A stretch of 64,000 nucleotides of DNA from Nitrospiraceae bacterium (GTDB lineage: Bacteria > Nitrospirota > Thermodesulfovibrionia > UBA6902). Below, one piece after another: positions 36,483-47,664 of the stretch. Under the pieces are notes generated by a model, which made no database searches, was not told where the DNA came from, and worked only from the letters and a program-made list of their open reading frames with translations. Position numbers and translations under genes: made by a program. Location: the NCBI GenBank assembly GCA_020356065.1, contig CP070632.1, positions 620,490-684,489 on the forward strand, in the 5' to 3' direction. Each line of letters opens with the position of its first letter. Positions within the stretch are counted from its first letter, which is position 1.

Positions 36483-37616
36483 ATGAAAAAAACAGGGTTA
36501 ACAGGATTTGGAAAGAGCAGGTACTCTCCCATTGGCCTTGACATTGGCTCAACATCCGTAAAGATGGCCCAATTAAAAAAGAAGGACACGGGCTGGGAGA
36601 TCAGTGGCCTGGCGGTAAAAGAGATTGACATCCCAAAGGATGAAAACGGACAGCACAGCAATGAAGACGTAGCAGACGTCATAAAGGAATGCATGAAGGG
36701 ATCATCCTTTTCAGGCAAGTCAGTGGTGTCTGTCATGCCCGGGTCCCAGCTTGATATCTTTCCTGTCAAGTTTTCGCTGGCAAAGGATGAGAGCGTGGAG
36801 GATGCCATTCTTGAAAAGGCAAGGGCCCACTTGTCCTATGATGTGAAAAACGCTGTCATTGATTATATTCCCTTTGAAGACAGTGAACATGAGCCGGGGA
36901 CAGATCATCCGTTACGGTCTCTCCTGATATCGGCACGCAGGGAAGATGTGGACAATCAGTTGGCCATTCTCAAACGGGCAAAACTGAAACCGGCAGCCCT
37001 GGATATTTCCGCCTGTGCCCTTGCCAGACTCATCAGATTGTCCAGAACTGACAGGAACAGGAACGTGCTTGTTGTCAATACGAACAACAGGCACACATCA
37101 CTCACATTGATCTGGAAAAACAATATACTCCTTGACAGGACCATTTTATGGGGCAGGGAAAATGTCGTGGAAAGCCTGATGAACAGATTAAAACTGGACC
37201 GGCAGAATGCGGACGGGCTCCTTGTCAGGAAAGGCCTTGACCCGGAGCAGGGCAATGAAACTGAGCAGGATAATGAGCGCAACATGCAGGGTAAAGCACC
37301 TGACGTCGTGTATCCGATTATTGCAAACCAGATTGGAGAACTGACTGCAGAGATAGATAAAATGCTGCGGTATTTCTCATCAGAAATGAGAGGAGCTGTC
37401 GTTAATCAGCTGTACTTAATGGGAACAGCCAGCATGATACAGGGCCTGAATACCTATATGGAAAAGAGGATCGGAATAGTAACAGATTACTATCATCCCT
37501 CGGATAAGCTCCACATGGGAACAGATGACATGTCAGACGACAGCAATGGAGTGGTGTCTTTTTTTGGTGTTCCTGTCGGACTTGCCATACGGGAAATACC
37601 TGAATTGAATGTGTAG
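36483..37616 (+). CDS. pilM: Type IV pilus assembly protein PilM
   Basis: Cytoplasmic actin-like ATPase that holds the N-terminus of PilN and links the alignment complex to the motor. 377 residues. The phosphate loop is GLDIGSTSVKMAQL at residue ~18; SVVSVMPGSQLDIFPVKF and VLVVNTNNRHTSLTLIW are typical of the family. A low-complexity acidic insert (EQGNETEQDNERN, ~255) breaks the second half. pilN starts 18 bp downstream. First of the pilMNOPQ operon, after a repeat-rich gap. Confidence 0.9.
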   Translation: MKKTGLTGFGKSRYSPIGLDIGSTSVKMAQLKKKDTGWEISGLAVKEIDIPKDENGQHSNEDVADVIKECMKGSSFSGKSVVSVMPGSQLDIFPVKFSLAKDESVEDAILEKARAHLSYDVKNAVIDYIPFEDSEHEPGTDHPLRSLLISARREDVDNQLAILKRAKLKPAALDISACALARLIRLSRTDRNRNVLVVNTNNRHTSLTLIWKNNILLDRTILWGRENVVESLMNRLKLDRQNADGLLVRKGLDPEQGNETEQDNERNMQGKAPDVVYPIIANQIGELTAEIDKMLRYFSSEMRGAVVNQLYLMGTASMIQGLNTYMEKRIGIVTDYYHPSDKLHMGTDDMSDDSNGVVSFFGVPVGLAIREIPELNV

Positions 37617-37634
37617 ACGGAAAGAAATTAGTAC

Positions 37635-38315
37635 ATGTTAAGAAAAAGAGAGATAAACCTGATCCCCCCGGATGTGATACTGAGGGAACATGTGCAAAAA
37701 CGGATATGGATGTGGAGCGGCATCATTGTTCTGGTCATCATGTTCCTGGCAGGTATGTATGTATATGAACAGAGAGAGATCAGCGCAGTCAATGAAGCAA
37801 TCGCTCATTTATCGATAAAGAAGAATGAAATAGAAGATATGATGAAGCAGGTGAAGATTCTTCAGGAAAAGAGAGACCGTTTGGCCAGAAAAGAGCGGGT
37901 GATTAACATGCTTCTTCACAAGCGGTCAATAAGCCTTCTCTTCGCTGAACTGGAGAGGGACATGAATGAAAACGTGTGGCTTACCTCATTTGAATTTAAG
38001 GATCCCTCCTCAGCCGCAAACACGACAGGGGAGGGACAGAATGATGACGATTGGGTGGAGACTGGATATTTTATCGTCAGGAAAAATAATAAGGCAAAGA
38101 AAAAAGATGCTGAGAATGAACGGCCGGTAGTAACGGCTGAGCTGCGCGGCATGGCCCTGTCGAACAAGGACCTGGCCCGTTTCCTCGAGAAGTTATCAGC
38201 ATCAAACATGTTTTCTGACGTGAATCTGCAGTATTCACGGGAAGACACATCCGGGGATGGCGGTCTTGTGGAGTTTGCCATTGAAACAAAACTTAAGGAC
38301 ATGAGGCGCGCCTGA
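37635..38315 (+). CDS. pilN: Type IV pilus assembly protein PilN
   Basis: Bitopic inner-membrane protein of the alignment subcomplex. The cytoplasmic N-terminal motif REINLIPPDVI binds PilM. One membrane helix (~residues 26-46) is followed by a periplasmic coiled coil and a ferredoxin-like domain with the usual LAELERDMNENVWL-type signature (here FAELERDMNENVWLTSF). 226 residues. Its TGA overlaps the pilO ATG (TGATG), so translation is coupled. Confidence 0.9.
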   Translation: MLRKREINLIPPDVILREHVQKRIWMWSGIIVLVIMFLAGMYVYEQREISAVNEAIAHLSIKKNEIEDMMKQVKILQEKRDRLARKERVINMLLHKRSISLLFAELERDMNENVWLTSFEFKDPSSAANTTGEGQNDDDWVETGYFIVRKNNKAKKKDAENERPVVTAELRGMALSNKDLARFLEKLSASNMFSDVNLQYSREDTSGDGGLVEFAIETKLKDMRRA

Positions 38316-38848
38316 TGATTCTGGAGACAAAGAAAATTGATTTTATATCAATTGGGATTATTGTCCTGCTCATTGTCTTTGGGTATCTGTTCTTTATAAA
38401 AGACGGATGGGCAACGCTCTCTGTGTTAAAGGAGCAGGAAGCAGTGCTTTCAGAAAATGTAAGTGCACAGAATGAAATGGCCATCGAAATGGAGAGGATT
38501 GGCGATGAGATAAATGACATCCAGAAAAACCTTGAACTTTTTGACAGACAGTTACCGAAAGAAAAACGCATTCACGATTTCCTGGTCGAGATTGATAATC
38601 TTGCTCAAAAAAATAAGGTTCAGCTTGAGGGAATAACTCCTGGCAATATGCAGAAAGGAGCATTGTACCGGAAGCTCCCGATATCGATCAAGGCAGTTTC
38701 CGGATTCAGGGACTTCTACACCTTTCTGTTTCAGCTGGAAAATATTCCCCGTATCACCATGACAGAGGGTCTAAGTGTGACGCGGTTTTCAAAAGACAAA
38801 AGCTGTACCATTGAATTAAATCTGGCCGTATTCGTGGGAAGCGCATAA
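38315..38848 (+). CDS. pilO: Type IV pilus assembly protein PilO
   Basis: 177 residues; partner of PilN in the periplasm. A short cytoplasmic N-terminus, one membrane helix (FISIGIIVLLIVFGYLFFI), a coiled coil to about residue 75, then a PilO domain containing LPKEKRIHDFLVEIDNLAQ and FRDFYTFLFQLENIPRI. Starts within the pilN stop. Confidence 0.9.
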   Translation: MILETKKIDFISIGIIVLLIVFGYLFFIKDGWATLSVLKEQEAVLSENVSAQNEMAIEMERIGDEINDIQKNLELFDRQLPKEKRIHDFLVEIDNLAQKNKVQLEGITPGNMQKGALYRKLPISIKAVSGFRDFYTFLFQLENIPRITMTEGLSVTRFSKDKSCTIELNLAVFVGSA

Positions 38849-38851
38849 GAT

Positions 38852-39370
38852 ATGGAACATATCAAGAAGTGGTGTTCTGACAAAGAAAACGTAAAGCTCC
38901 TGTTTATGATTTTCATGGCCATCGTCCTTGTGGTTATCCTGAAAATCCGTTTCGCAGGAACGTCTGAACACAGTGAGGTTTCGCCGTCAGCAGCGCAAAA
39001 AATAGAGGTTACTGCAATACCACAGAGTCCAAGCAGCGACATCAGCCGGAATAAGATGGTAAGGTCACCGGTACAAACCGGGAGAGGGACATTTCAGGGC
39101 ACGAAAGCCCCCCCCCTTCTGGAGCGTGATCTTTTTTCCTCCAGTAAATCACCGTCTGTACCGACAAGAAAGGGAGAGCATGCGGAGCAGGTGGAGCTGG
39201 AACTGACCGCTACCATTATTGACAGCCAGGGTGCTCTCGCCATAATCGGTGATGATGTGCTTGCCATTGGTGATATGGTGCAGGGATTGCAGGTGACATC
39301 GATAAAGAAAAATGAAGTGGTCCTGTCAAAGGGTAACAAGCAGTATATATTTAAGCTCAACGAGGACTGA
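38852..39370 (+). CDS. pilP: PilP-like pilus assembly protein
   Basis: 172 residues. One N-terminal membrane helix (LLFMIFMAIVLVVILKI), a Ser/Pro-rich linker, then a HR/GspC-like beta domain (ELTATIIDSQGALAIIGDDV ... VTSIKKNEVVLSKGNKQYIF). PilP normally is a lipoprotein; no lipobox is seen here, so anchoring is by the helix, more like GspC. It connects PilNO to the secretin. A run of nine C (39108-39116) lies in the coding region and could slip. Confidence 0.82.
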   Translation: MEHIKKWCSDKENVKLLFMIFMAIVLVVILKIRFAGTSEHSEVSPSAAQKIEVTAIPQSPSSDISRNKMVRSPVQTGRGTFQGTKAPPLLERDLFSSSKSPSVPTRKGEHAEQVELELTATIIDSQGALAIIGDDVLAIGDMVQGLQVTSIKKNEVVLSKGNKQYIFKLNED

Positions 39371-39420
39371 TGCAATTAATAATCAAGTATATACAAAAAA
39401 ATATATAAGGGATAGAGCAT

Positions 39421-41214
39421 ATGCACACGAGTCAGTTTAAATTACCTGCATCAATAATACACTGTCTTTTCCTGCTTCTTGCACTGATCATGCTGCTCTC
39501 CGGCCGCTCACATGCATCCGAGCTGGTGTATACCATCCAGTCGGGAAGTTTCGAGGATATGGAACTTGCTAACATGCAGTTTGACACTATCGCGGGCACA
39601 TTGCAGGAAAGCGAGATTCAGCACCTCAGAATAGAGCGTATAGAACCGTATTATTGTGTGCGGTTGGGAAAATTTGAAACAGCAGCTGATGCCTGGAATG
39701 TCCTTGAGCAGCTTCAGCCCCGTCAGCCCCTCCTGTATGAGGCAATAGTACTTGAAGCATATATTACTGATGAACGCATTAAAAGGAGGTATCCTGATAC
39801 AGGAGAAAACTCAGACCTCACTGAGGAACCTGAGACAGAGAATGAAACTGTACAGGCCGAACATGCGCAGCGGAATGCGGAACCGGCTGAGGAGGTGGCA
39901 GAGCCGGAACAACATGAGAAGAAAGCTGAGAATAAACAGGAAAACAGGGCAGAACCGGTCAAGACATCAGTGACTGTGAAAAAAGATGACGGCAGAATAA
40001 GCCTGAGCGTTCAGGATGCTGATATACGGAAGGTATTAAAGGGGCTGGCCATCAAAAAGAACTTAAACATTGTTATCAGTCAGGGAGTGCAGGGAAAGGT
40101 TTCTGTTAATGTCAATAACCTTAAACTCCATGAGGTGCTGGATGCCATTGTAACCATTAATGGATTCAACTACATGAAGAAAGATAATATCATTTTCGTG
40201 ACAAAGGGTAAGGATGGGGAAGGAGAGAAGTTATTCGATGCAGAGGTGAGAGTTTTCAGATTAAAGTATGCTGAAGTTGAGGAAGCGGAAAGCGTGGTAA
40301 AGGAGCTTGTGTCAGAAGCAGCACACATAACGCTGTATAAACCCGAGAAAACTCTTATCATTGAGGACGAGTCCAGGAATCTCGACTCTATAGCAAAGGT
40401 ATTAAAGGCCTTGGACGTTCCCCCGCGGCAGGTCCTTATAGAAACCAAGATATTGCAGGTCCGGCTTAATGATGATAACTCCCTTGGCATCGACTGGAGC
40501 CGGTCTTTCAGCGATTATTTCGGATCGTCAGGCCAGGTTTACACGCAGGGCTTTACCGGTGCTTCCCAGGGTTTCTTCTTTAATATCATGAATGGTCAAT
40601 TTAACCTTTTTTTAGAGGCACTCAATAACGTAACAGAGGTAGACACGCTTTCTTCTCCGAGCCTGCTGGCCCTTGACAACAAGGAAGCTACAATAATTAT
40701 TGGAGAGAAGCTCGGGTATTACGTCACTACTGCGACGGAAGCCACGGTGCTGCAAAGCGTAGAATTTCTTGATACGGGCACGCAATTAATTTTGACCCCG
40801 CACATTATCGATGATGACAGGGTCATCATGAAGATTCATCCCGAAGTAAGTGACGGAATCGTCATCGATGGTTTACCGTCAAAGAATACAGCAGAGGTCA
40901 CGACAAACCTGATAGCACCCAATGGAGGAACCATTTTTATCGGAGGGCTGCTTCGGGACAGGAAGGAAGACATCAAAAATCGCGTTCCCCTTTTGGGTAA
41001 GATTCCCATATTAGGTGCATTGTTCAGCAAAACTACAAACATAACCTCAAGAACAGAAATAGTCGTACTGATCACGCCCCATATAATTACCAAAGAAAAT
41101 AAAGATATTTTGGCACGGAATAACCAGAAGGTGAACACCATTGAGCAGGATCTTAGGCAGGAGAGATCAGTACTTGAGTTGCTTCCGGGCACAAAATTAA
41201 AAAAACCTGATTAG
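39421..41214 (+). CDS. pilQ: PilQ secretin with N-terminal SPOR-like domain
   Basis: Outer-membrane pore for the pilus, 597 residues. Signal peptide to about residue 33 (RSHA/SE). Residues ~36-115 look like a SPOR peptidoglycan-binding domain (YTIQSGSFEDMELANMQFD ... YYCVRLGKFETAADAWNVL). An acidic Glu-rich linker (~125-180) follows, then the N0/STN domain (ISLSVQDADIRKVLKGLA), N1 (VFRLKYAEVEEAESVVKEL) and the secretin core with VDTLSSPSLLALDNKEATI and the C-terminal GGTIFIGGLLRDR ... VPLLGKIPILGALF. AMIN domains of usual PilQ are replaced by SPOR, presumably for the same anchoring purpose. Confidence 0.92.
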   Translation: MHTSQFKLPASIIHCLFLLLALIMLLSGRSHASELVYTIQSGSFEDMELANMQFDTIAGTLQESEIQHLRIERIEPYYCVRLGKFETAADAWNVLEQLQPRQPLLYEAIVLEAYITDERIKRRYPDTGENSDLTEEPETENETVQAEHAQRNAEPAEEVAEPEQHEKKAENKQENRAEPVKTSVTVKKDDGRISLSVQDADIRKVLKGLAIKKNLNIVISQGVQGKVSVNVNNLKLHEVLDAIVTINGFNYMKKDNIIFVTKGKDGEGEKLFDAEVRVFRLKYAEVEEAESVVKELVSEAAHITLYKPEKTLIIEDESRNLDSIAKVLKALDVPPRQVLIETKILQVRLNDDNSLGIDWSRSFSDYFGSSGQVYTQGFTGASQGFFFNIMNGQFNLFLEALNNVTEVDTLSSPSLLALDNKEATIIIGEKLGYYVTTATEATVLQSVEFLDTGTQLILTPHIIDDDRVIMKIHPEVSDGIVIDGLPSKNTAEVTTNLIAPNGGTIFIGGLLRDRKEDIKNRVPLLGKIPILGALFSKTTNITSRTEIVVLITPHIITKENKDILARNNQKVNTIEQDLRQERSVLELLPGTKLKKPD

Positions 41215-41260
41215 ATCCTGCCAGCATTGACGAAGTAAAAACTCTTTACTCGTTTATCTC

Positions 41261-42880
41261 CTATTCTCCGAGGATAATACCACGACGTTCCAGCAAGCTC
41301 CCCTCTGCAAGGTATAGATTAACAAGTGCGATGCGGTAACTTACAACAGCTTCAACTTCTGCAATGAGGCTTACGACGAGGTCCCGCTGTGCTTGGGCAA
41401 CCAGGAGGGCGGTACTCGCCCCGACATTAAACCGTTCTTTTTCAGCCTGCAGTTTTTCCTCCTCAAGCAATCGTGTGACCCTGCTTGCCGAGATCTGTTT
41501 GCCCGCACGTTCCACTTCGTTTACGGCAAGACGGACATCAAGCCGAACGAGCTGCTGAAGATTATCTACGGCATCAATTGCCTGTCTCCTTGTAGCACGG
41601 GCAGACAGGTTGAGTCCCTCAGCGGTCCGGTTTCCGAGAAAATGGCTTAACCGGACGCCCGCAGTGAAATCATATGTGTCACCATCCAGCTCCCTGAAGG
41701 AACCGGAAAATGTATCAGCAAAGCCTGTCTTGCCGAGGGCTATAAAAAGGTCCAGACGCGGCAGCAGACCATTACGGGTTACTATGGTTTCAAGGCGGTT
41801 CTGCTGAAGTCGCAGTCGTGCTTCATTTAAATCAGGACGTATTTGTTCTGCAAGACGAATCCTGTCTGACAGATCTGTGATGGCTTCAAGATCGGGATCA
41901 GGGCTGCTTGTAGCGTTGATAATGCTGTCAAGACGGCCATCAGGTGAAAGATTAATCAGCTGAAGGAGACGAAGCCTGCTCTCTTCCAGAAGACTGTGGG
42001 CTTCGATCAGGGCCTGTTCACGCCGGGCAACTTCTGCACGGGCGGCAGCCGCTTCGATTTCCGGAAGTATCCCCACCTCTATACGCAGTTCCACTTCGTC
42101 CCGCTGCTGCTGCGCTACAGAGAGTGATTGTTCAAAAATGTCGATCTCCTGCTTCGCAAGTACGAAATTCCAGTATGCTGTTTCCGTCTCGGCAAGTAAC
42201 GCCTCGATATACCCCCTCAATTCGTATGTGCTGGCCAGGGTGCCCAGTTCAGCCTGCCGAACGCTTGCAAGATTGACAGCAGGGCCGAATCCCCGTAAAA
42301 GTGACTGTGTGATACTGAGCCCCAATCGTGCTTCCTGCTGCTCGGGAGATCTGTTGGATATACTGCGGTCATGGCCGATCACAGCTTCAAGTGTGGTGCC
42401 TGTGGGAAGTTTCTGGCGAATTCCTGCGACTGAAGATGTCTCACTTCCTTCCACACTGAATTGTGTTCCCGTGGAACGGGACGTCTCACTTGACTGTTCT
42501 TTCTGGTAGTCAAGTTCTGCAAACAGCTCGGGATCGTATACACCGCGCTCAATCTGCTCGAATGTTCCGGCGATGACAGGATTAAGCTCCTGGACATGAA
42601 GATCTTTATTATTTTTCAGAACAAGCATGGTGACCTGTTCGATAGAGAGATCAATCGGTCCTTCTGCAGGCAGGGTAAATGCAGGTTCCGGTGTCAACTG
42701 GGGGTGTACTGCTTCAGGGAACTTAACCGGGGCAGAATGGTTTTGTGTTTCAGACGTTTCATGAGCATCGAGACTGTTGAACGTCGTCCATCGGTCCGGC
42801 GACACGCATCCAGCAGTCAGGAAAAGCATCGCGAGGATAAAGTTGAATATCGATGTCCTGATGCTGCTGCAGTGCTTCAA
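41261..42880 (-). CDS. TolC-family outer-membrane efflux lipoprotein
   Basis: 539 residues, the outer-membrane channel of the RND pump encoded upstream. A lipobox LTAGC (Cys about residue 25) follows a short signal sequence, so it is a lipoprotein of the OprM/NodT type. Two OEP repeats are visible, with long helices such as [23 protein letters not shown] and ending [18 protein letters not shown]. The TTG at 42880 is the only possible start; its TTGA overlaps the RND gene's stop, with AGGA about 9 nt before. Tail-to-tail with pilQ. Confidence 0.9.
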   Translation of the reverse strand: MKHCSSIRTSIFNFILAMLFLTAGCVSPDRWTTFNSLDAHETSETQNHSAPVKFPEAVHPQLTPEPAFTLPAEGPIDLSIEQVTMLVLKNNKDLHVQELNPVIAGTFEQIERGVYDPELFAELDYQKEQSSETSRSTGTQFSVEGSETSSVAGIRQKLPTGTTLEAVIGHDRSISNRSPEQQEARLGLSITQSLLRGFGPAVNLASVRQAELGTLASTYELRGYIEALLAETETAYWNFVLAKQEIDIFEQSLSVAQQQRDEVELRIEVGILPEIEAAAARAEVARREQALIEAHSLLEESRLRLLQLINLSPDGRLDSIINATSSPDPDLEAITDLSDRIRLAEQIRPDLNEARLRLQQNRLETIVTRNGLLPRLDLFIALGKTGFADTFSGSFRELDGDTYDFTAGVRLSHFLGNRTAEGLNLSARATRRQAIDAVDNLQQLVRLDVRLAVNEVERAGKQISASRVTRLLEEEKLQAEKERFNVGASTALLVAQAQRDLVVSLIAEVEAVVSYRIALVNLYLAEGSLLERRGIILGE

Positions 42881-45800
42881 CGTTTCTGTTCCTTTCTTTC
42901 AGGGTGAAACAGTGAGTAGACAGCCGGAATGAGCACAAGCGTAATCAGGGTAGATCCGGTAAGACCTCCTACGACTGCGCGTGCAAGAGGTGCCTGGGCA
43001 TCGGCACCTTCTCCAATGCCGAATGCCAGCGGCAGGAGCGCAAGGATTGTTGTGAGCGTTGTCATCAGGATAGGTCGAAGCCGGCGACGGCCTGCTTCGG
43101 CCACAGCCTCATAAACGCTCATGTTGTCCCGACTCAGACGGCCTGCCTGGTCTACCAGAAGAATCGCGTTGTTCACAACAATGCCGCCCAGCATGATGCA
43201 TCCAATATAGGACTGCAGATTCAGCGTGGTATGTGTCAAAAACAGCATGACCAGCACCCCTACCGCTGCCAGAGGCACTGACGTCATGACAATAACGGGA
43301 TCGCGGAGAGACTCATACTGGCAGGCCAGTACCATATAAACAAGGATGAGAGCAAGAATAAGGGAGATCATCAGTTCATTAAAGGACTTCTGCTGCTCTT
43401 CATAATTTCCGGCAATGATAAGGTCGTAGCCCACAGGACGGGGGATTCCATTAAGGATGTTTTGCACATCCCTGGCAACGGAGCCGAGATCACGCCCTGC
43501 AATATTTGCGGTAACCGTTGCAAGCCGCTGCTGGTCTTTCCGGTCGATCAGGATGGGGCCTCTGCTTTTCTCGGTCATAACAAGATTGCGGAGCGCCACC
43601 TGCTCACCCGAGGCTGTGGCCAATGTGAGGTTGAGGATCTCATCAAGGGAGCGCTTCTCCGCATCTTTCAGTTGCACGAGAATACGGTAAGAATTGCCCT
43701 GCGTCCTGAACTCTCCGGCCTTTGTGCCGGCTATTGCGGTCTCCAGAATTTCGGTGACATTGCGCACGCTCATACCGAGATCAGCCACTTTATCGCGGTC
43801 TACCCGGATTTCCTGCTGCGGGATACCTGCTTCGCGGCTTGTATCGACGTCAGTGATACCCGGCACGTCAGTAATTGAGGTTGCGACACGGTTGGCCAGC
43901 GAATCAAGAATCTGGAGATCAAAACCGCGGACCTCAATAGTCAGCCCTTCATCGCCGCCAAGAATACGATCAAGGAGAAACTGCCCCTGGGGTGCCCGTG
44001 TCTTTACACTCATGCCCGGAATCTGACCGTTTAATCGACGCCGGAGATCATCAGCAATTTCGACATTGGAACGTTTCCTCTCAGTTGCAGGAGTTAGTGA
44101 CATGCGAATATCTCCCTGTGCTGCAGCGTCAGGCCTCCATCCCGAAGCACCGACACTTGCAACTGATGAAACAGTTTCCGGGACTGCGTCGTATACGATC
44201 TGTTCCATTCGCCTGGTCTGCTCATCAACCAGATCCAGTCGTGTCCCTACTTCCATTTCTCCTGTAACACGCACTTCACCTTCATCGCTGGGAGGGAGAA
44301 ATTCAGTCCCGATCAATGGGAGCAGCAACAGGCTGGCAGCGAGGACCGCTGCTGCCATAAAGACGGTTGACAGTCGATGATGCAGTACCCAACGGATCAG
44401 TTCCATGTACCTGTTGTCGAGTTTTCTGAACAACTCACTGGAAGCACTGGTCAGCTGCACGATCCGTTTCGACCCTGTGCCGGGGACTTCTTCATGTTTT
44501 CGCAGAATATTTGAGGCAAGCATCGGGACAAGGCTAAGCGAGACCATGAGGGAGCAGGCCAGTGCAAAGATAATTACATATGCCAGTTCCTGGAACAGGA
44601 TCCCCGACACTCCCCTGACAAAGACGAGGGGAAGAAAAATGACCAGAGTAGTGATCGTGCTTGCAATAATTGCTGTTGCCACTTCCTGAGTTCCTTCAAC
44701 TGATGCATTCTCCGGAGACTCCCTGTTCTCACTGCGACGCCGGTATATATTTTCCAGTACGACAATGGAATTGTCGACCATCATACCAACACCGAGCGCC
44801 AGCCCTCCGAGCGTCATAAGGTTTAATGTGAACCCTCCAAAGTAGATCAGGGCAAACGTAGCAATTACAGAGATGGGGATTGCGAGCGATATGACAATGG
44901 TGCTGCGGAGATTGCGCAGAAAAAAGAGCAATACGATAACCGCCAGCACGCCTCCGTACAGGACAGACCGTGCAACATTGGCGATTGACCGTTCAATAAA
45001 GTTCCCCTGGTTTATGACCGGGATGATATTAATCTGCGGAATGGCTTTATTTACCGCATCGATCTCTGCAAGCACCCTTTTAGAGACCTCTACCGTATTT
45101 GCATCTGCCTGCTTACGGATAGCCACGCGAATACCCCGGCCGCCATTGACGCGGATAATACGCGACAGCTTCTCATAAGTGTCCGTGACCTCTGCAATCT
45201 GGCCCAGCGTGACCGCAGCTCCCCCACGCTCCACGATTACGGTGTTCCTGATCTGGTTGAGGTTTGCAAACTCTGAAGGGGCCCGAAGTGTTACCTCGTA
45301 TCTGCCCTCCTCAATTTTACCAGCAGGCAGATCGATATTGGCATCGCGCACAGCACGAAGTATCTGGTCCATGGGTAATCCGAGGGCATTGATGCGGTCA
45401 GGGTCAAGTTCAATCCTGACCTCCCGGTTGTATCCTCCCCAGAGATCGACCTGGGCAACACCGGGTATGCGGCCAAATCGATAGCGGATCTGGTCCTCGA
45501 TTAAATTTGTAAGTTCCACCGGATCAAGCGTGCTGGAGATACCCAGTATGACAACAGGAAAACTGGCGATATCAAATTTACTGACCCTCGGACGAACAAT
45601 GTCTTCGGGCAGCTCGTTGATCTCATCTTCCAGTGTTGCCTGGACATCCAGTGCGGCCGCGTCTATATCCGTCCCCCACACAAAGCTGACCCGCACTCTG
45701 CTGTTGCCTTCTGATGACTGTGAGGTCATCTCTTCCACCCCCGGGACAGTACCCACGATCTCTTCAATTATCTGCGTGACCAGCCGCTCCATTACCTCAG

Positions 45801-45966
45801 GACTTGCACCCTCATACTGTGTGCGGATGGAAAGCGTGGGCAATTCAATATTGGGGAGGAGGTCAATCCGCAAACGGCTCAGGGAGACGATTCCGATGAT
45901 GACAACGATCATGGTCACCATAGAGATAAAGATCGGCCTCTTGACGCTGAATTTTGATAAGCTCAT
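42877..45966 (-). CDS. RND efflux transporter, HAE1/AcrB-like
   Basis: 1029 residues, the proton-driven pump of a tripartite exporter. It has 12 membrane helices with two large periplasmic loops. Landmarks are the N-terminus [20 protein letters not shown], the TM4 proton-relay region [19 protein letters not shown] with one essential Asp, and [20 protein letters not shown] near the C-terminus. The second Asp of the AcrB DD pair is Asn, common in this branch. Overlaps both neighbours by 4 bp. Substrates are probably drugs, dyes or other hydrophobic compounds. Confidence 0.94.
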   Translation of the reverse strand: MSLSKFSVKRPIFISMVTMIVVIIGIVSLSRLRIDLLPNIELPTLSIRTQYEGASPEVMERLVTQIIEEIVGTVPGVEEMTSQSSEGNSRVRVSFVWGTDIDAAALDVQATLEDEINELPEDIVRPRVSKFDIASFPVVILGISSTLDPVELTNLIEDQIRYRFGRIPGVAQVDLWGGYNREVRIELDPDRINALGLPMDQILRAVRDANIDLPAGKIEEGRYEVTLRAPSEFANLNQIRNTVIVERGGAAVTLGQIAEVTDTYEKLSRIIRVNGGRGIRVAIRKQADANTVEVSKRVLAEIDAVNKAIPQINIIPVINQGNFIERSIANVARSVLYGGVLAVIVLLFFLRNLRSTIVISLAIPISVIATFALIYFGGFTLNLMTLGGLALGVGMMVDNSIVVLENIYRRRSENRESPENASVEGTQEVATAIIASTITTLVIFLPLVFVRGVSGILFQELAYVIIFALACSLMVSLSLVPMLASNILRKHEEVPGTGSKRIVQLTSASSELFRKLDNRYMELIRWVLHHRLSTVFMAAAVLAASLLLLPLIGTEFLPPSDEGEVRVTGEMEVGTRLDLVDEQTRRMEQIVYDAVPETVSSVASVGASGWRPDAAAQGDIRMSLTPATERKRSNVEIADDLRRRLNGQIPGMSVKTRAPQGQFLLDRILGGDEGLTIEVRGFDLQILDSLANRVATSITDVPGITDVDTSREAGIPQQEIRVDRDKVADLGMSVRNVTEILETAIAGTKAGEFRTQGNSYRILVQLKDAEKRSLDEILNLTLATASGEQVALRNLVMTEKSRGPILIDRKDQQRLATVTANIAGRDLGSVARDVQNILNGIPRPVGYDLIIAGNYEEQQKSFNELMISLILALILVYMVLACQYESLRDPVIVMTSVPLAAVGVLVMLFLTHTTLNLQSYIGCIMLGGIVVNNAILLVDQAGRLSRDNMSVYEAVAEAGRRRLRPILMTTLTTILALLPLAFGIGEGADAQAPLARAVVGGLTGSTLITLVLIPAVYSLFHPERKEQKR

Positions 45967-47171
45967 TTTCTGTCTGCTGATGTACCGGATGAACGGGGCG
46001 TTTCCATATCATCGGGGATAGTGATAGGGGAACCATCGTCCAAAAGCTGCTGACCAAGAGTAACGACCCGTCCGGAAAGCCCCTGACCTTTCACCTGTAC
46101 CCGGTTGCCCTCACGTATTCCCACTTTTACGGGAAGCCATGTAACTGTCATGCCTTCCTCATTGATAACAAAGACTCCTGTTTCGTCATTACGGGTAGTC
46201 AAAGACTTGTCAGGCACTATGGTGGCGTCAGCCACACGATCGAGCTCTACCTCAGCCCTGATGAACATGCCGGGCTTCAGCCGTTGCTGCGGATTGTCTA
46301 TCCTCAGCTCAATTCTGGCCTGCCGAGTGGTCTCGCGGAATACAGGTGAGATACGGTTGATCTGACCCGTAAATACGTCTTCCGGAAAGGTATCAGTTGT
46401 AAGCGTGACTGACTGGTCGGGATGCACACGGGCATAGTCTTTTTCAGTAACATAAATGACACCGGTGATAGGATTGAGCTCTACTATCAGCAGAAGAGGA
46501 GTATTGGCTGAGACGGTTTCGCCCTGGTCAACATAACGTTCAGCAACAACCCGCTGGCCGCTGTCCGGCGGCCAGTCAGTCTTGATCTTTGTGTATCCCA
46601 GCCTGATATTTGCTGATTCAAGTACTGCTTCAGCCCGCGTAACCTGGGCTTCGGCCACCTCGAGCTGCACCTGCTTTGCAAGCTGCTCTGCCTTTGCCGT
46701 ATCTAACTGGGACTCTGACGCAACGCCCCTGCTGCGGAGTGTCTCGATGCGTTCAAGGTCCCGGGTTGAGATTTTCAATGCGCTTTTTGCTTCAGCAAGG
46801 TTTGCCCGGCTCACTGCAAGATCAGCTTTTGCCTGTGCAACAGCCTGAACATATTCATCATTGTCCAGTTCGGCTACAACCTGTCCACGTTTTACGATAT
46901 CGGCAAGATCTACACTCAGACGCTCGATCCTTCCACTCACTTTTGGTGCAATGACAAACTTTGACGTGGCCTCGAGGGTGCCGCTGAATGTCCGTTTCAA
47001 TACAATCAGTCCCTGCTGGACCTGAACCGCTTCAACCGGTGCTGCACCGGCTTCCTTTCTCTTCCCGCTGGCACTGTCCTTTTCCTGAAGGCGGTTTATC
47101 ACTGTCCACCCCAGGCCAATTACGACAATGATAATCACGGCTATGAGATATCTATAACGTGCTGTTTTCAT
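45963..47171 (-). CDS. RND periplasmic adaptor subunit
   Basis: 402 residues, membrane-fusion protein linking the RND pump to TolC. An N-terminal membrane anchor ([18 protein letters not shown]), a lipoyl half-motif ([20 protein letters not shown]), a helical hairpin (~95-165) with repeated Ala/Gln/Glu, then [19 protein letters not shown] and the beta-barrel and membrane-proximal domains. First gene of the adaptor-pump-channel operon. No regulator is adjacent. Confidence 0.93.
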   Translation of the reverse strand: MKTARYRYLIAVIIIVVIGLGWTVINRLQEKDSASGKRKEAGAAPVEAVQVQQGLIVLKRTFSGTLEATSKFVIAPKVSGRIERLSVDLADIVKRGQVVAELDNDEYVQAVAQAKADLAVSRANLAEAKSALKISTRDLERIETLRSRGVASESQLDTAKAEQLAKQVQLEVAEAQVTRAEAVLESANIRLGYTKIKTDWPPDSGQRVVAERYVDQGETVSANTPLLLIVELNPITGVIYVTEKDYARVHPDQSVTLTTDTFPEDVFTGQINRISPVFRETTRQARIELRIDNPQQRLKPGMFIRAEVELDRVADATIVPDKSLTTRNDETGVFVINEEGMTVTWLPVKVGIREGNRVQVKGQGLSGRVVTLGQQLLDDGSPITIPDDMETPRSSGTSADRK

Positions 47172-47434
47172 AACAAACTATATTATGTCCGTGAAGATAG
47201 TTATACCCTTATGTATTGAGGGTAAAGCAGTCAGTTATATTATACCTGTTAATGCTGGCTTTTCCTCTTCACATTAATTCCATAAAAAGTCATAATCTGT
47301 ATCCTTACGACGCTCCCTTGTGCGATCAGTCTTCTTCCTTCAGTCTTAACTGATCTTTTGCGCAATGACAGGTAATGATACGTATGAAGATCCGATCTAA
47401 AACAATGCCATTGACGAACCCGCATTCATCACAC

Positions 47435-47583
47435 AACCATGGAGGTAAGCCTAAAAAAGTTTTGAATATGGCTCAATGCATGGGATAAGATAAATCTAAG
47501 CACGTCACCTGTGCTCAAAGTGTATTCTGGAGTACTGCTGCAGAGGCCGCTCCCAAAACTTTTTTAGGCTTACCTCCATGGTT
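47435..47583. mobile_element. 149-bp MITE-like element with 30-bp perfect terminal inverted repeats
   Basis: Bases 47435-47464 and 47554-47583 are exact reverse complements (starting AACCATGGAGGTAAGCC) with 89 bp between them and no coding capacity. No clear target duplication is seen, so it could also be a large hairpin. It lies in the 493-bp gap between the efflux operon and the hydrolase gene. Nothing else was recognised in that gap. Confidence 0.6.
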
Positions 47584-47664
47584 CTATTACTTATGAATAA
47601 TGAGGGCTAACATACATGAAACATGACCAGTCTCACGCTAAAACAAAAAATGAATATGCGGGTA

